The position numbers and the translations under genes were made by a program. DNA of 64,000 nt from Diplolepis rosae (lineage: Eukaryota > Arthropoda > Insecta > Hymenoptera > Diplolepididae): NCBI GenBank assembly GCA_030998225.1, contig JAPYXD010000484.1, positions 806,001 through 870,000 on the forward strand, given 5' to 3'. Shown here in pieces: positions 53,746 to 64,000 of the stretch (its first letter is position 1; each line of letters starts with the position of its first letter). A model generated the notes under the pieces. It ran no database searches. It was not told where the DNA came from and was given only the letters and a program-made list of their open reading frames with translations.

Positions 53746-55500
53746 TGCCTCGGATTAAATCGGATTAATTTTTGCCCGTTTTTCATCAAACGAAATATAA
53801 AACGTTTTTTGGATTGGCTCGGAATAATTCGCATTGGCTCGGGTATAGATATCGGAATGAATAGGAGTAGTTCCGATTGGCTCGGAGTTAATAATAATAG
53901 CCATTTTTGACCAATTAACCTGGACTTACTCGAAAAGCCCATCGTGCAGAGAAGTGATAGTGAATAACGCACATTCTTTACCGTTTTTGCCAAATTACCA
54001 TGATCCATAAAACGATGGTAAAGTTAGTGAAAAGAAAAAAGTTGGATCTATATGTATTCTGTCATGTCCCGAGATAATCAAGAATTACAATCAATGTATT
54101 TAATTTTTGAACAAAAATTAATAAATAACAAAAACAAAAATTATGTAATCAACGATGTAGTATACATATTCATCATTATACTTGTATAAGTCCGAGAGGC
54201 TGAAATAAAGCATCTTATTAAATATAACTAATTAATGTATAGAATGTATCAACCAACGATATTAAATGCTTATTTATGATCCATAGACAATTGAAAAATA
54301 TAGTTATTATAGAATCGGTCAACATTTCAATAATTATTTGCTTCTAGATGTAAGCTGTGATTAAATGGACAGTGGCAATACCGGATTATTATTTTGGCAA
54401 TAAATTCACATTTAATTGAAAAAATTTTAATTGTTACACGTAATATCAAACATACAGGGAATTAAAAATTTTTGAAATAAGGAATCGGAAATTCTATGAA
54501 TTTCTGAAGGAATTGTTATTATTTGTTCCATGAGAAAATGAGCCACAGAACAACGGAAAATGATGTACAATTTTCTGCTTGATGAATAGTGTTATGTAAC
54601 ATTGGGACCTGATAAAATTTAACAATACTGACAAATTATGAACTTTAAATGAAGAATCGTTCAATATATTATCGTGTGATAATTAAAGAAGTGTTTACAT
54701 TTAGGAAAGATGAGTTCTCAATTGGCTTGTAAAGTATCGGAGATGGAACTTATTACTCAGTCACGTCAAATTGATCTATGACCAATTGATACATGTAGAA
54801 TTAAACATATTTACCATAATAATCTCCCCATATTTAAAATTTAAAGTTATATAGCCAGATAAAATATAAAATTCTATTAATTTGCATGTAGCAATGGGTT
54901 CTATTTTAAAAACTGACTCTGGATTAATTTTTGGCGTAATGCCCTGAAAAATAATGAAATGAGTAGTGTTGAATCGAATGCAATCTAATAATTTGTATGT
55001 AAACGTGCACAGAGAAAAACAGTTCGAGTAATTTTACTCAACTTTCGATCAAAGTTGGGATATATGGACAAGTTAGAAATTATTTGCTACCACTGTAATT
55101 ATTTGTGATGTATCAAATGTTTAAAAATGAAGCACAGTTCAGTAAAATTCAGAAGTGTAAAAGCGTGCATTAAAGACTTCTAAAAATATATATTATTACA
55201 CGTAGTATAATAATAAAAAACCAATTTTTTAATCAATCACAATAATACTAGAACTTTCCGTTTATTCTACTCTACGCTTTACTCGAGGGTTAAGTAAACT
55301 GTGAGTCGCAACACTCGTTCCTATAGCTATATCTATTCACATTCATTTACAATTACTTCCTTATTTTTCACTCCAGTTTTTTAAATTAAATTCTTTTGAA
55401 AATATGCAACACAGAAAAAAATGCAATCTTTTCATAAATGTTTTTACACAAGATACTTTCTGATAATAATGCAATTTTTGAACATAAATTTCAATATTTT
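53746..55500. other. Unassigned AT-rich sequence
   Basis: 53,745-53,900 carries short repeats TCGGATTAA and ATTGGCTCGGA several times. The rest shows no genes, RNA or element ends. Confidence 0.5.
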
Positions 55501-55800
55501 GTTTAATTTAACTTCATACGTTAGTGGGGTGCTGTCCAGGGAATAGATAAGGGGAAAAGTATGCCGAGAAGAAGGGTCCCTCCGGTGATCCCGCTCCGGC
55601 GCGGACCCGTGTGGACCCCTTCCAATATCGTATCCCGCGTATTATCGCTTATTAACATCTATGTTACTATACGTAGTTATAATAAAAATTTATATTAAGT
55701 ATTCTTTATTAATCAGCTAATAATATATTGTACATATTAACATTTAATAATTATATAATAATATTCATATTCTGGATTTGCACTGACCCTTAATTAATAA
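55501..55800. other. Unassigned, with a short GC-rich island
   Basis: 55,560-55,625 is markedly GC-rich (repeated GGGTCC/GGACCC words) within AT-rich DNA. It could be part of a structured RNA or an element end, but no family is recognised. Confidence 0.35.
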
Positions 55801-55804
55801 TTGA

Positions 55805-55851
55805 AGATATATGTTGATGTTTAAGCCAACTGTAAACATCGACATATATCT
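55805..55851. repeat. Short hairpin, 19-bp stem
   Basis: AGATATATGTTGATGTTTA (55805-55823) pairs with 55833-55851 with a single G-U (or A-C on the other strand) and a 9-base loop. The size is like the upper part of a microRNA precursor or a tiny inverted-repeat element. Flanking pairing is weak. Confidence 0.55.
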
Positions 55852-56453
55852 ACAATAATTATAATCATAATAATTAATTAATTATATTGATTTTTTTAAT
55901 TTTATGAATAATTTATAAAAAAAAAGTTCATTCATTTTTACTTGAGTAAGGCCTAAAAACTTTAGTCACGACACTAGTAATTTTACAAGCTCTAAATAAT
56001 TCTTGCAGTCACTATATAAGTAAGTTCCAAATTTTATGTCTCAGCGTTGTAAGCGAGTCCTATATATCAGTGTAATTATTAAGTTTAAATATGTGAGGTT
56101 GTATAATAAGTGTATTTTTGATAAAAAATATGATTGGCTGCGACTGAATGGTGTGTATGTATTTGTATGACGTTTATGTATGTATCTATCGGATGACCAA
56201 TGATAGGCTTAAAGTAAGAATTTTTCTTTACTTAGAAGAACCATACTACTGCCGGTTGAAGTAACACGCCCGATGCTCATTTTACTGAACTATCGTTTGA
56301 AGATCCTCGAGAATCAGTGATATACTTATACCATACACTTCAAGTTTACCCACTAACGCATATGGATGCCTTATCTTAGACCACGATTTACTAAGCTCCT
56401 CACTACTCCCTATGTAACGCTCATTACTATTCACATAAGCATTTATCAAATTC
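55852..56453. other. Unassigned AT-rich sequence
   Basis: No feature is recognised. Confidence 0.5.
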
Positions 56454-56647
56454 ATTTTATGCAAAGTTGGACGATTTTCCTAGATTTCCGTGAGTGTTTG
56501 GCGAACTCAAAGTACTCTTTTTACGGCCGGGGTAAGAGGTAGAGTAGGAGTGGGACTCTAACTCCTCCCCGGCCGTAAAAGGAGTACTTTGAGTTCGCCA
56601 AACACTCAACGAAAATCTACGAAAAATCATCCAACTTTGCATAAAAT
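56454..56647. repeat. Compact hairpin with ~80-bp arms
   Basis: Arms 56454-56532 and 56567-56647 are inverted copies with about eight differences, including the 23 bases around GTGTTTGGCGAACTCAAAG unchanged. The 34-base loop lies between GGCCGGGG and CCCCGGCC. It is non-coding. It may be a foldback MITE or a source of hairpin RNA. Confidence 0.82.
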
Positions 56648-56938
56648 ATCGTGTGTCACTCCGCAGCAAACTTTTGGCCTAGGACGACAAAAGGTAGGTT
56701 TGTCATTCAAGCGACAAAGTCGAGTAAAATTACTCCAAATATTTTTGTCCGTGTATGTTTTTAATCACTTTATAGGAAATATATTATTATGATAAACAAT
56801 ATTTGCGTGAATAAATGAACATTGGTGAATGACAATTAACAGTAGGGCAACTGTGTACTTTTTAAGAGTCTTCTAATTAGGATACTTATGTTCGTCCAGC
56901 ACATTGAGAATGGAACATCTTTCTTAAAAAAATAACTA

Positions 56939-57433
56939 CACTAGGAGAAATTTTCGGTTCGCACAACGAAATAGGTTTCGTTGATTCTCGGGATAACGAA
57001 AGATGTCTGTTATATCGATAGAAGTGTTAACTTCGTCATATCAACAGAAGTGTTCTATTACTGCAACGGAAATTTTTTTGATGAAGCTGTGGAGTAAAAT
57101 TCATTGAATTTAATCCTTGTCACCGCTGCAGTACACACACACATGCACATACTTATAAACAGAATCGGAAATTCTCAAGTGGCGGTCACACTCTCGCCTG
57201 TTTCTGTCATTTAAACCGAATTATTAATGATAGTGATTTCGTTGGATCAACGAAACAGTTCTGTTGTCACGAAAAATAACAGAACAATCCCGTTATAAAT
57301 AGCAGACATAGAAGTTTCTGTTATTCCAACGACAGTTTTCCGTCGATACAAATGACATTTTCAGTTACTACGACAGAATTTATATCAACAAAACTTTTTC
57401 CGTTATTCCAACAACAGCATATTTCTCTCAGTG
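56939..57433. mobile_element. Candidate 495-bp MITE with CACT...GAGAAAT ends
   Basis: The left end CACTAGGAGAAAT and, inverted, CACTGAGAGAAAT match at 11 of 13 positions. The interior repeats words such as ACGAAA and AACAGAA in both orientations. No target duplication was found, so the boundaries are tentative. Confidence 0.45.
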
Positions 57434-57502
57434 TTGGAAAAAACTGCATTTAACTTTGACCTACGATAATTGTTATTAAATAAGACATTTTTCATATGTA
57501 TT

Positions 57503-57690
57503 AACCCCTTCAGTGTGTAGCACGTGTATACATGTATTGAACTTTTTGTCTTTTAAGATCACCATATTGAATCCATCCTTTCGAATTTTGAAATTCTGAT
57601 TCCAAATTCGTATTCAGCAATATCCAAAACAGTTATATACAAATATTTATAACAATTTATCCTCTTGAAATCCCTCCATATGTTTTGCTC
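57503..57690 (+). mobile_element. Piece of a piggyBac-type element end
   Basis: TTAACCCCTTCAGTGTGTAG starts at 57,503 like a piggyBac terminus. It is followed by CACCATATTGAATCCATCC and ATTCGTATTCAGCAATATCC, degenerate relatives of the subterminal repeats at 50.4-50.7 kb. The other end was not found. Confidence 0.5.
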
Positions 57691-58355
57691 ATATTGATCA
57701 TTTTCGTCTACATAGCGGAGTGATTGAAGTCCATCTGTCCACTTGCATAATACTTAATTAGTTGAGCTTCAAAAATTTGCATGCTCTTTGGTTTTTGCAC
57801 GTGGCCCTCAAAAATTTTCTCATAGCCCTGTGAAATCTCATTTGTACTTTCAATGAAAAAAAGGAGAATTACGAGCATTTGTTAATATCTCAAAGTTTTC
57901 GTGTCTTCATTAAACAGTGTTAAGGGATAAATTTCCCTCAAACTGTATAAAAAACGTAAAGTAATTCTTTTCAAGGACATGTCATGGAAGTGACTTTATC
58001 CAATACTTCTCGCCCTTTCCATTCATAAATTAATAACTCAAATGGATTCCTCATAGCAAATGAACGTAAAAGAAAGGTGAAATTATATTTATCTACTATG
58101 GAAAATCTACTTGAGTTATTAATTTAAGAATGACAAGGGCGAAAATAATTGGCTGTAGTCACGTCTAGAACATGGCCTTGACCGGAATAATTCAACTGTG
58201 GATTTTATGTTTAATACCGTTTGAATAATTACACAGGCCGACATTTTTTAGAACCTGGGACCAGACTATACTTTTCCGGAAGGATTTTGGTGCGCTGAAT
58301 CCGAATACGACCTCGGAATTGCTCCATCACATCAGGTTATATTATATAAAAATAA
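57691..58355. other. Unassigned sequence
   Basis: No feature is recognised before the LTR at 58,356. Confidence 0.5.
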
Positions 58356-58828
58356 TGTCGGCCAGGAAATATTAATAATGGTATTTATTATTATAAATTA
58401 AAAATTCTGGATACACAAGCCGTTGCGATTCACACCACCTCTCGACTACACGAAGAGTTTCTTATACACTAACTTCAAAATTTCTTCCCTCTCTTCACAA
58501 CCTTTTAACTAACTACCCAGTACAGGGCCTCACCCTCTCCCCCATCTTGTCTCCCCACTTCTACTCTGACGAGTCTAGGTGCCTCCCATTGTCTACATCA
58601 TCGTCGGTTCGAGTAAAAAGCTTCCTTTACATTTTTAAGTAATTACTCTAAGACCGTTAAGGGGCCTGTCTGGGATGTATTAGCTTTTACCCATCGTATA
58701 CCCCCCAACGAGTCACAAGCAGTAATTTTTTCAATGCCTAATTTTCTGAAGTCTCAGATCAGCACGTACCGATTCCTCACTTTTATTGTTATAGGCGCTT
58801 ACAAATTCAAAATTTGTCTTGAATATTA
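58356..58828 (-). repeat. 3' LTR of the second gypsy element
   Basis: It matches 62633-63105 along its full 473 bases with scattered substitutions. It starts TGTCGGCCAGGAAATATT on the plus strand. The exact outer bases are uncertain because a TG...CA pair is not obvious at both ends. Confidence 0.85.
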
Positions 58829-59079
58829 CTACAGTTCGGCCATCTGACCTTTTGACGACCTTGTCAAAGCCTCCTGACGACTACAATGACTCAGCTAGTC
58901 TTTATTTATTTTACACGCCTTCTCTCATCCTTCATAGTATTTTTCACTATTGGACTCAACTACATCTAAGCATTCATGCCTACACGGATCAATTTCTAAC
59001 AGTCACACTTTTATCATTCTTCACTCACAGTTTTTTTTTTTTTAATTACGCTGATTGCTTTGGAACAAGTTCAAGCCTT
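58829..59079 (-). other. Region between integrase and 3' LTR
   Basis: It has a T-rich run (59030-59043) and no recognisable gene, and in particular no env. Confidence 0.5.
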
Positions 59080-60082
59080 TCCTCTTTCAACTCGTGAATC
59101 TCTCTCTTCAGAGGTTTATCGAGCTAACCGGTGGTCCGGTGCGTAAAAATGATCTCATAAGGAGTTCTTTTTGTCACGCGATGCACGCAATTATTTATAG
59201 CCCATTGTACGTCGAAAAGTTTCGCGTCCCAATCTCTTTTCCTTCATCCTCAGTAATTGTCGCTAGACACGTTGGAAATACGCGATTCTGCCTTTCTACT
59301 TGGCCGTTACCACGAGGGGTTCCAGACGCAGTTTTTACATGCTGAATGAAATGTTCTTTGCAAAATTCCTCGAATTAGGCGGCCGTGAACGCAGTTCCCC
59401 TATCACTAATGATACATCCCGGTTTTCCGTAATGAGAAATGAAGTCCCTCATCATGTGTACGGCTTCTCTGGCAGAAGTATCTGGAACTGCTTTTAACAC
59501 TGTATATTTGCTCAACCCGCAAACTATCGCGCCCACATATTTATTTCTGCTTTCCGTTGTCAAGAACGGTCCAGCGTGATCAACGTGTACGCATTGGAAA
59601 GGCGAGCTTCCCTTTTCGAGAGGGTGTAGGAATCCCGGTTTCTTCCCACTTGGTGTTTTATAATATAAGCAATTGATACAGCGTCTCACGTACTGTGATA
59701 CGAACTCTCGCATTTTGGGAAAATAATATGTTTCTTTTAGTTTTGCTAACGTTTTATCGACTCCCAGATGCGCTAATCCCCAGTGTGCTTCCGCGGCCAA
59801 ATCGTGTCTCAAGTCCACGGGGACGTAGAGACGAAATCTACCCTTCGTACTCCGGTAAACTCTTGCGTTACACATCGTGAATTTATCGTGTGTCTGTTGG
59901 TCTCCCTCTTCAAGCTTATCACGGATTGCCAATATTTCTTCACTACCTCTCTGCATCGCAGCGATCCAGTCAGTAGTAATTTTTACCCCCATGACGGGCA
60001 AACCCACGAGTCCTACTTCTACGCCTGGATCGACAGGGTTTCTACTTAATCCATCAGCTACAATGTTACTTTTCCCCTTCAC
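59080..60082 (-). pseudogene. Second gypsy element integrase
   Basis: The frame 60082-59375 carries the HHCC zinc region (AHWGLAHLGVDKT, CINCLYYK), then FQCVHVDHAGPFL with the first catalytic Asp and PGCIISDRGTAFT with the second. The next codon is a stop at about 59,374. Sequence continues with EEFCKEHFIQHVKTASGTPR and GNGQVER, which holds the catalytic Glu, in the same or a nearby frame. The C-terminal end decays by 59,100. One stop separates it from a nearly complete core. Confidence 0.87.
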
Positions 60083-60510
60083 GTATTCAATGCTATAACG
60101 GAACTCTGATAATCTAACGAACCAACGGCCAATTCGCGGACTAAGATCGCGCTTCCCTCCAAGAGCTTCAAGCTATTACAATCCGTTCTGATAACAAACT
60201 CGATTCCTAAAAGATAAAAGCGAAATCTTGTCAGCGCACAAACTATCGCGAGAGCTTCCAACTCGTACGAATGATATTTCGACTCGTCTTTCGTGGTTTT
60301 TCGACTGTAAAAACAAACCAGATGGAATTTTCTATCCTCCCGTTTCTGTAGTAAAACCGCGCCCAAACCTACTTGACTCGCGTCAGAATGTACTTCCGTC
60401 TCCGCGGTTGGCTCGTAAACCGCGAGCACCGGTTTCGATAAGAGAAGCTGTATCAAAGTTTCGAACGCTCGCATTATCTGTCGGCTCCAGAAAATCTCTA
60501 ATAGCACTCA
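60083..60510 (-). pseudogene. Second gypsy element RNase H
   Basis: The frame reads EVHSDASQVGLGAVLLQK (first Asp), KYHSYELEALAIVCALTRFR (Glu), and IRTDCNSLK (second Asp region). A frame change near 60,130 leads into the following KGKSNIVADGLSRNP motif at the RNase H/integrase junction. Confidence 0.87.
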
Positions 60511-60539
60511 GAACTTTCGTACCAGGGGCAATCCCTTTG

Positions 60540-61684
60540 TTGGACAATGTAAATCAGAGATAGTCTACACTACGTTTAAAAAAATGACATTTGTCTAATC
60601 TCAAAGTTAAATTTGCCGCTCTAAGTGCACCAAAGACTTTCCGTAAGTTTTCTAAACCTTCTTCCAAATTTTTCGCAGACACAATGGTATCGTCGATATA
60701 AGTTACTGCTATATCATTCGGTACTTTTTCTAAAACGCGGTACATAAGTCTTTGAAACACAGCGGGCGCATTACAAAGGTCAAACGGCATTCGCTTAAAT
60801 TGATAATGCCCGTCTGGCGTTACGAAAGCCGTCTTTGGCCTCGAATATTTAGCTACAGGCACTTGATGATAGCCACTCGCTAGATCTAAGGTCGTGAAAA
60901 ATGTCTTACCAACCATCCGGTCGAGAAGATCGTCGATTCGCGGCATTGGTTAATGGTCCTTCACTGATACCTTATTCAGTGCAAGATAATCGACACACAT
61001 CCGTACTTCTCCGCTCGGCTTCCTTACCAACAGCATCGGGCTGGCGTAGGGTGAGTGACAGTCCTCCAGGATGTCCATCTCCTTCAATTCTTTCACTAGG
61101 TCTTTGGTCTGCTCTCTTTTGCTGTAAGCCAGTTGATACGGGCGGTAAAATACGGTTTTATCACTGTTTAGTTCGACGTCCATCTCGATGAGACTCATGC
61201 ATTCAATCTGGCCCATATTGCGAGCCATCAGATCCTTGTACTCGTTCAGGAACTTGAGGAAACGCTCAGCTTCTTCGTCCTGCAAATCAGTGTCCATCTC
61301 ATCCAAAGTTACAGGAACGTCGTTTACTTGTCGTGTCCTTAGCTTTGCCTCTTCGCACTTTTGACCACGAGTCACAGTACTCCCTGAAGGTAGTTTAAAT
61401 GGTTTTCCTGAGATATTCAGCACTGGGAGTAGAGCTTGTCCTTCTTCGTCGGTCTGAATCACACATCGCGGAAACACATGTCCTGATTCTCGGATACTCC
61501 CTTCAACGACTAGAGCGGTGTTTTTGAAGTCACTTGTCACACAAATATGTCCCACATGATTGTCCGGCACCATAAACGTGTCACTCGCGAGCAGTACAGT
61601 TTTTTCGGGTTCACTTGCGGCTTCCGTGTTCACGGTATTTCTTTCTTCGGTGATAAGCAACTGTCCAGCTCGACTAGTTATCAC
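60540..61684 (-). pseudogene. Second gypsy element reverse transcriptase
   Basis: The frame 61684-60950 runs from the post-protease linker to SPYASPMLLVRKPSGEVRMC and VDYLALNKVSVKDH. A stop at about 60,948 precedes the frame 60946-60554, which has FTTLDLASGYHQVPV (first Asp), FKRMPFDLCNAPAVFQRLM (usual MPFGL changed to MPFDL), and the active site VTYIDDTIV. It is close to intact apart from the single stop and the Gly-to-Asp change. Confidence 0.88.
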
Positions 61685-62523
61685 TATACCATATGTTGTT
61701 GCTCGGTGTACGGATGCCCTATTAGCAGGGGTACTGCCTGAACATTGTCCGGAACTATATGAATCTCTACGCGAGCCTCTACATTATCCACTGATAGAAG
61801 AGCTACGAGAGTTTCAAGGGGCTTCATAGTTCTGTTCCCATAGCCCACTAAGTCCTCAATCTCATCGCGTTTAAATGTTAGATTCAGGCGCTTCGCGTCC
61901 CCTTCTCGTAGAGCCACTACGCTACTTCCTAAATCCACATAACTTGGCAACTGATAGCCCTTCAGAATCGCGTTTTTTAAATATTTGTCGTGCATGTTCC
62001 CGAAAGTGTTCACGGCCTTGCTGCCACTCGCGTTCGTGTTGGCCGTACTCGATGAAACATTCTCACTTGATTTCCCCAGATTCTTGCCACAATCACGTGA
62101 GTAGTGTCCCATCTGACCGCACTTGAAACATTTTCCCGATTTCACTTTGGGACAGTCTCGTCTTGTATGACCCGTTTCTCTGCAGCCGAAGCACTGTATT
62201 CTCCCGGGTACATCCTCAGTTAACATATCATGTGGGCCCGTGTAACGACTCAGAGGCCCCAGAAAGTCGCGGTAGCGATTATTGTTCAGTCCGTTGACTA
62301 TCCACTCTATCGTTTCTTCATCCTACATTCCGGCCTCGTTACATCTTGCCAATTTCTCGTAGAAGTATTCCACAATGTTCTGGTTTGGTCTCTTCCTGTA
62401 ATTCTGAGCTTTCAGGCGAAGGCTCAACGACCCGGTTCCACACACTAGCCTCACTAGTTGCAAGTCCAACGAACACTCGGGAAAAGCCAGCAGCACACTA
62501 CAGCACCAGGTCTTCCGTCTCAC
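61684..62523 (-). pseudogene. Second gypsy element gag end, zinc knuckles and protease
   Basis: The gag frame 62523-62323 has only the C-terminal capsid part, ending YEKLARCNEAGM. After a stop it continues to the frame 62226-61684 with two CCHC knuckles, CFGCRETGHTRRDC and CFKCGQMGHYSRDC. The protease follows, with YVDLGSSVVALREGDAKRL in place of the usual D-S/T-G active site and LIGHPYTEQQ near its end. The knuckles bind genomic RNA and the protease matures the polyprotein. The substituted active-site triad may inactivate it. Confidence 0.82.
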
Positions 62524-62632
62524 ACACCAAATTCACCCGCAACCGTATGTCTTATAAAACTCGCGTGAATCTCGGCTTTTATCCCACTTCTGAAATTTGT
62601 AGGAATATTGCGGTGGTTAAAAGATAAAAAAA

Positions 62633-63105
62633 TGACGGTCAGGAAATATTAAAAATAGTATTTATTATTATAAATTAAAAATTCTGGATACACAAGCCGT
62701 TGCGATTCACACCACCTCTCGACTACACGAAGAGTTTCTTATACACTAACTTCAAAATTTCTTCCCTCTCTTCACAACCTTTTAACTAACTACCCAGTAC
62801 AGGGCCTCACCCTCTCCCACCTCTAGTCTCCCCACTTCTACTCTGGCGAGTCTAGGTGCCTCCCATTGTCTACATCATCGTCGGTTCGAGTAAAAAGCTT
62901 CCTTTACATTTGTAAGTAATTACTCTAAGACCGTTAAAGCGCCTATCTGGGAAGTATTAGGTTTTGCCCATCGTATAACCCCCAAAGTGTCACAAGCAGT
63001 AAATTTTTCAATGCCGAATTTTCTGAAGTCTCAGATCAGCACGTACCAATTCCTCACTTTTATTGTTATAGGCGCTTACAAATTCAAAACTTGTCTTAAA
63101 TATTA
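62633..63105 (-). repeat. 5' LTR of the second gypsy element
   Basis: Partner of 58356-58828, beginning TGACGGTCAGGAAATATT on the plus strand. Confidence 0.85.
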
Positions 63106-63580
63106 ATTTAACTAGTTTTATAACTACTTTGATTCAAGTTTATGCTACGTGCGACTGCATGCGCAGTAGAAACTATTTCTCATTCCTTAGTCACTCGTGT
63201 CAGCTACCACATTACAACCGTTAAATCTACGGCGCATCATGTAACTACTTGACATGTGCGCTCTCATCGCAATGCGTAAAGTAACCACTTTACATATTGC
63301 AATAACCGTTGATGCGTAAAATAACCTTATTTATAAATTGTGTCGAAAAAAGTACACACATTATTGAGAAGCACAAAAATAGATTTGAAATATATCGTAA
63401 CAGACACTTAGCAGTGAGAAAATAGCGGAAAAAAGGAAATAGATTTTGGGATGGGAAATCGATAGTTATAGCAAAAGGTACAATTTTTGTAGCTGAGAAT
63501 TATTTTGAAACAAGTCTCAATTACGAATAAACATACATAATAGTAGTCAGGTAGGGATAAAAAATACTGAAAAGCCTCAC
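63106..63580. other. Unassigned sequence
   Basis: No element or gene is recognised. It may be intronic sequence of the candidate gene at 63,581. Confidence 0.4.
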
Positions 63581-63767
63581 CTTGTCCATGTTTAGCTTTT
63601 GAAAATGACGTAGTTGATTGTAATTGTGCACAGCTTACTGAAAAATTGTCTCGTGCACTAGATTTCATCAGAGAGCATAAAGAAGGTAGTACGTGTGGTA
63701 ATAATGGTCCCCTCAATTCTAAAGAATAAAATTTCTTCTTCTCGATTAGCACTTCACTTTCCCGTAC
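63581..63767 (-). CDS. Candidate internal coding exon of a host gene
   Basis: Minus strand: a T-rich tract with acceptor CTTTTTAAG (AG at 63769-63768) and a strong donor GTGAGG (GT at 63580-63579) bound 187 bases. The frame, entered in phase 0, reads VRESEVLIEKKKFYSLELRG, PLLPHVLPSLCSLMKSSARD and NFSVSCAQLQSTTSFSKAKH with no stop. It looks like a real, non-TE protein. I do not recognise the family. It leaves one base over, which matches the two-base start of the exon at 38649-38824. Confidence 0.4.
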
Positions 63768-64000
63768 CTTAAAAAGTAAGTGATAATGTTCGAATTCATA
63801 TGCATATAAAAATAATAAGCAAACTATGTTTATTAAGTAAACAGCTACATCACGGGCTGTAATAGAAATAAGACTTCTCATTAAACGGTGATCGTAGACT
63901 GCCGCATGAATTCTGCACGCTCTCTTAAATAAATTTATGTTTCAGGAACCCATGGAACTTTTTGAATCTTTAAAAACTTGAATAAGAGCCATGATTCTCC
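63768..64000. other. Unassigned sequence
   Basis: Possible intron upstream of the candidate exon. No other feature is seen. Confidence 0.4.

Larger units (their letters stand above)
58356..63105 (-). mobile_element. Second Ty3/gypsy-type LTR element, gag-truncated
   Basis: Two 473-bp LTRs (58356-58828 and 62633-63105) enclose minus-strand gag end, protease, RT, RNase H and integrase in gypsy order. There is no env. The gag frame abuts the 5' LTR almost directly, and no primer-binding site is readable, so the leader and N-terminal gag were deleted. Pol has only a few breaks, and the LTRs are very similar, so this is among the youngest LTR insertions here. Its RT and protease differ strongly from the 10-16 kb provirus. 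Confidence 0.88.

Noticed and set aside
58819..59097. 92-codon plus-strand gene
   Set aside because: Low-complexity frame across the LTR edge and a T-run; no domain.

Overview
This 64 kb window looks like arthropod, most likely insect, nuclear DNA. It is AT-rich and intron-like, and nearly all recognisable coding sequence comes from mobile elements of families typical of insects: mariner, R1-clade LINE, BEL/Pao, Ty3/gypsy with an env gene, copia, Penelope-like, piggyBac, and short inverted-repeat elements. No complete host gene, rRNA gene, CRISPR array or bacterial feature was found. I cannot name the species. Nothing here could be compared with a database, so family names rest on motif recognition.

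Layout. 0-3.8 kb: a TTAA-flanked miniature element and a gutted mariner. 3.8-8.7 kb: a decayed R1-clade non-LTR retrotransposon (plus strand). 8.8-10.0 kb: an orphan, broken env-like gene (minus). 10.1-15.9 kb: a gypsy-type provirus (minus) with 175-bp LTRs, a 4-bp GCAT target duplication, and remnants of gag, pol and env. 16.07-16.28 kb: a miniature element with an 8-bp duplication. 17.2-19.2 kb: a DNA transposon with 211-bp inverted repeats starting CACGGTG. Its protein has a cysteine layout resembling the RAG1 N-terminal region. 19.5-24.1 kb: a gag remnant, then a copia pol remnant between two mariner pieces. 24.2-30.4 kb: an inverted-repeat element, a BEL/Pao integrase split by 3.2 kb of TTAA-flanked inserts (one a palindrome with ~700-bp arms), and BEL-like LTR sequence.

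30.5-36.1 kb: a mariner remnant, then a Penelope-like insertion bounded by a 12-bp duplication. The insertion is two head-to-head partial copies, with a near-full-length mariner inside its GIY-YIG region and a hammerhead-like motif near its end. 36-46 kb: low gene density with a few candidate host exons, a TTAA element, tRNA-related SINE copies, a 1.1-kb foldback element, Tc1/mariner scraps and a LINE gag fragment. 46.6-53.7 kb: a BEL-like LTR, a mariner deletion derivative, a piggyBac element, a BEL remnant, and a broken reading frame of a family I cannot name. 53.7-58.3 kb: AT-rich sequence with strong hairpins. 58.4-63.1 kb: a second gypsy-type element (minus) with 473-bp LTRs. 63.6 kb: a candidate host exon.

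The elements do not form a working system. They are layered insertions whose nesting and target duplications give a partial order of events. A minus-strand candidate exon at 63.6 kb and a minus-strand terminal exon at 38.7 kb have compatible splice phases, so part of the window could be one large TE-filled intron. That is inference.
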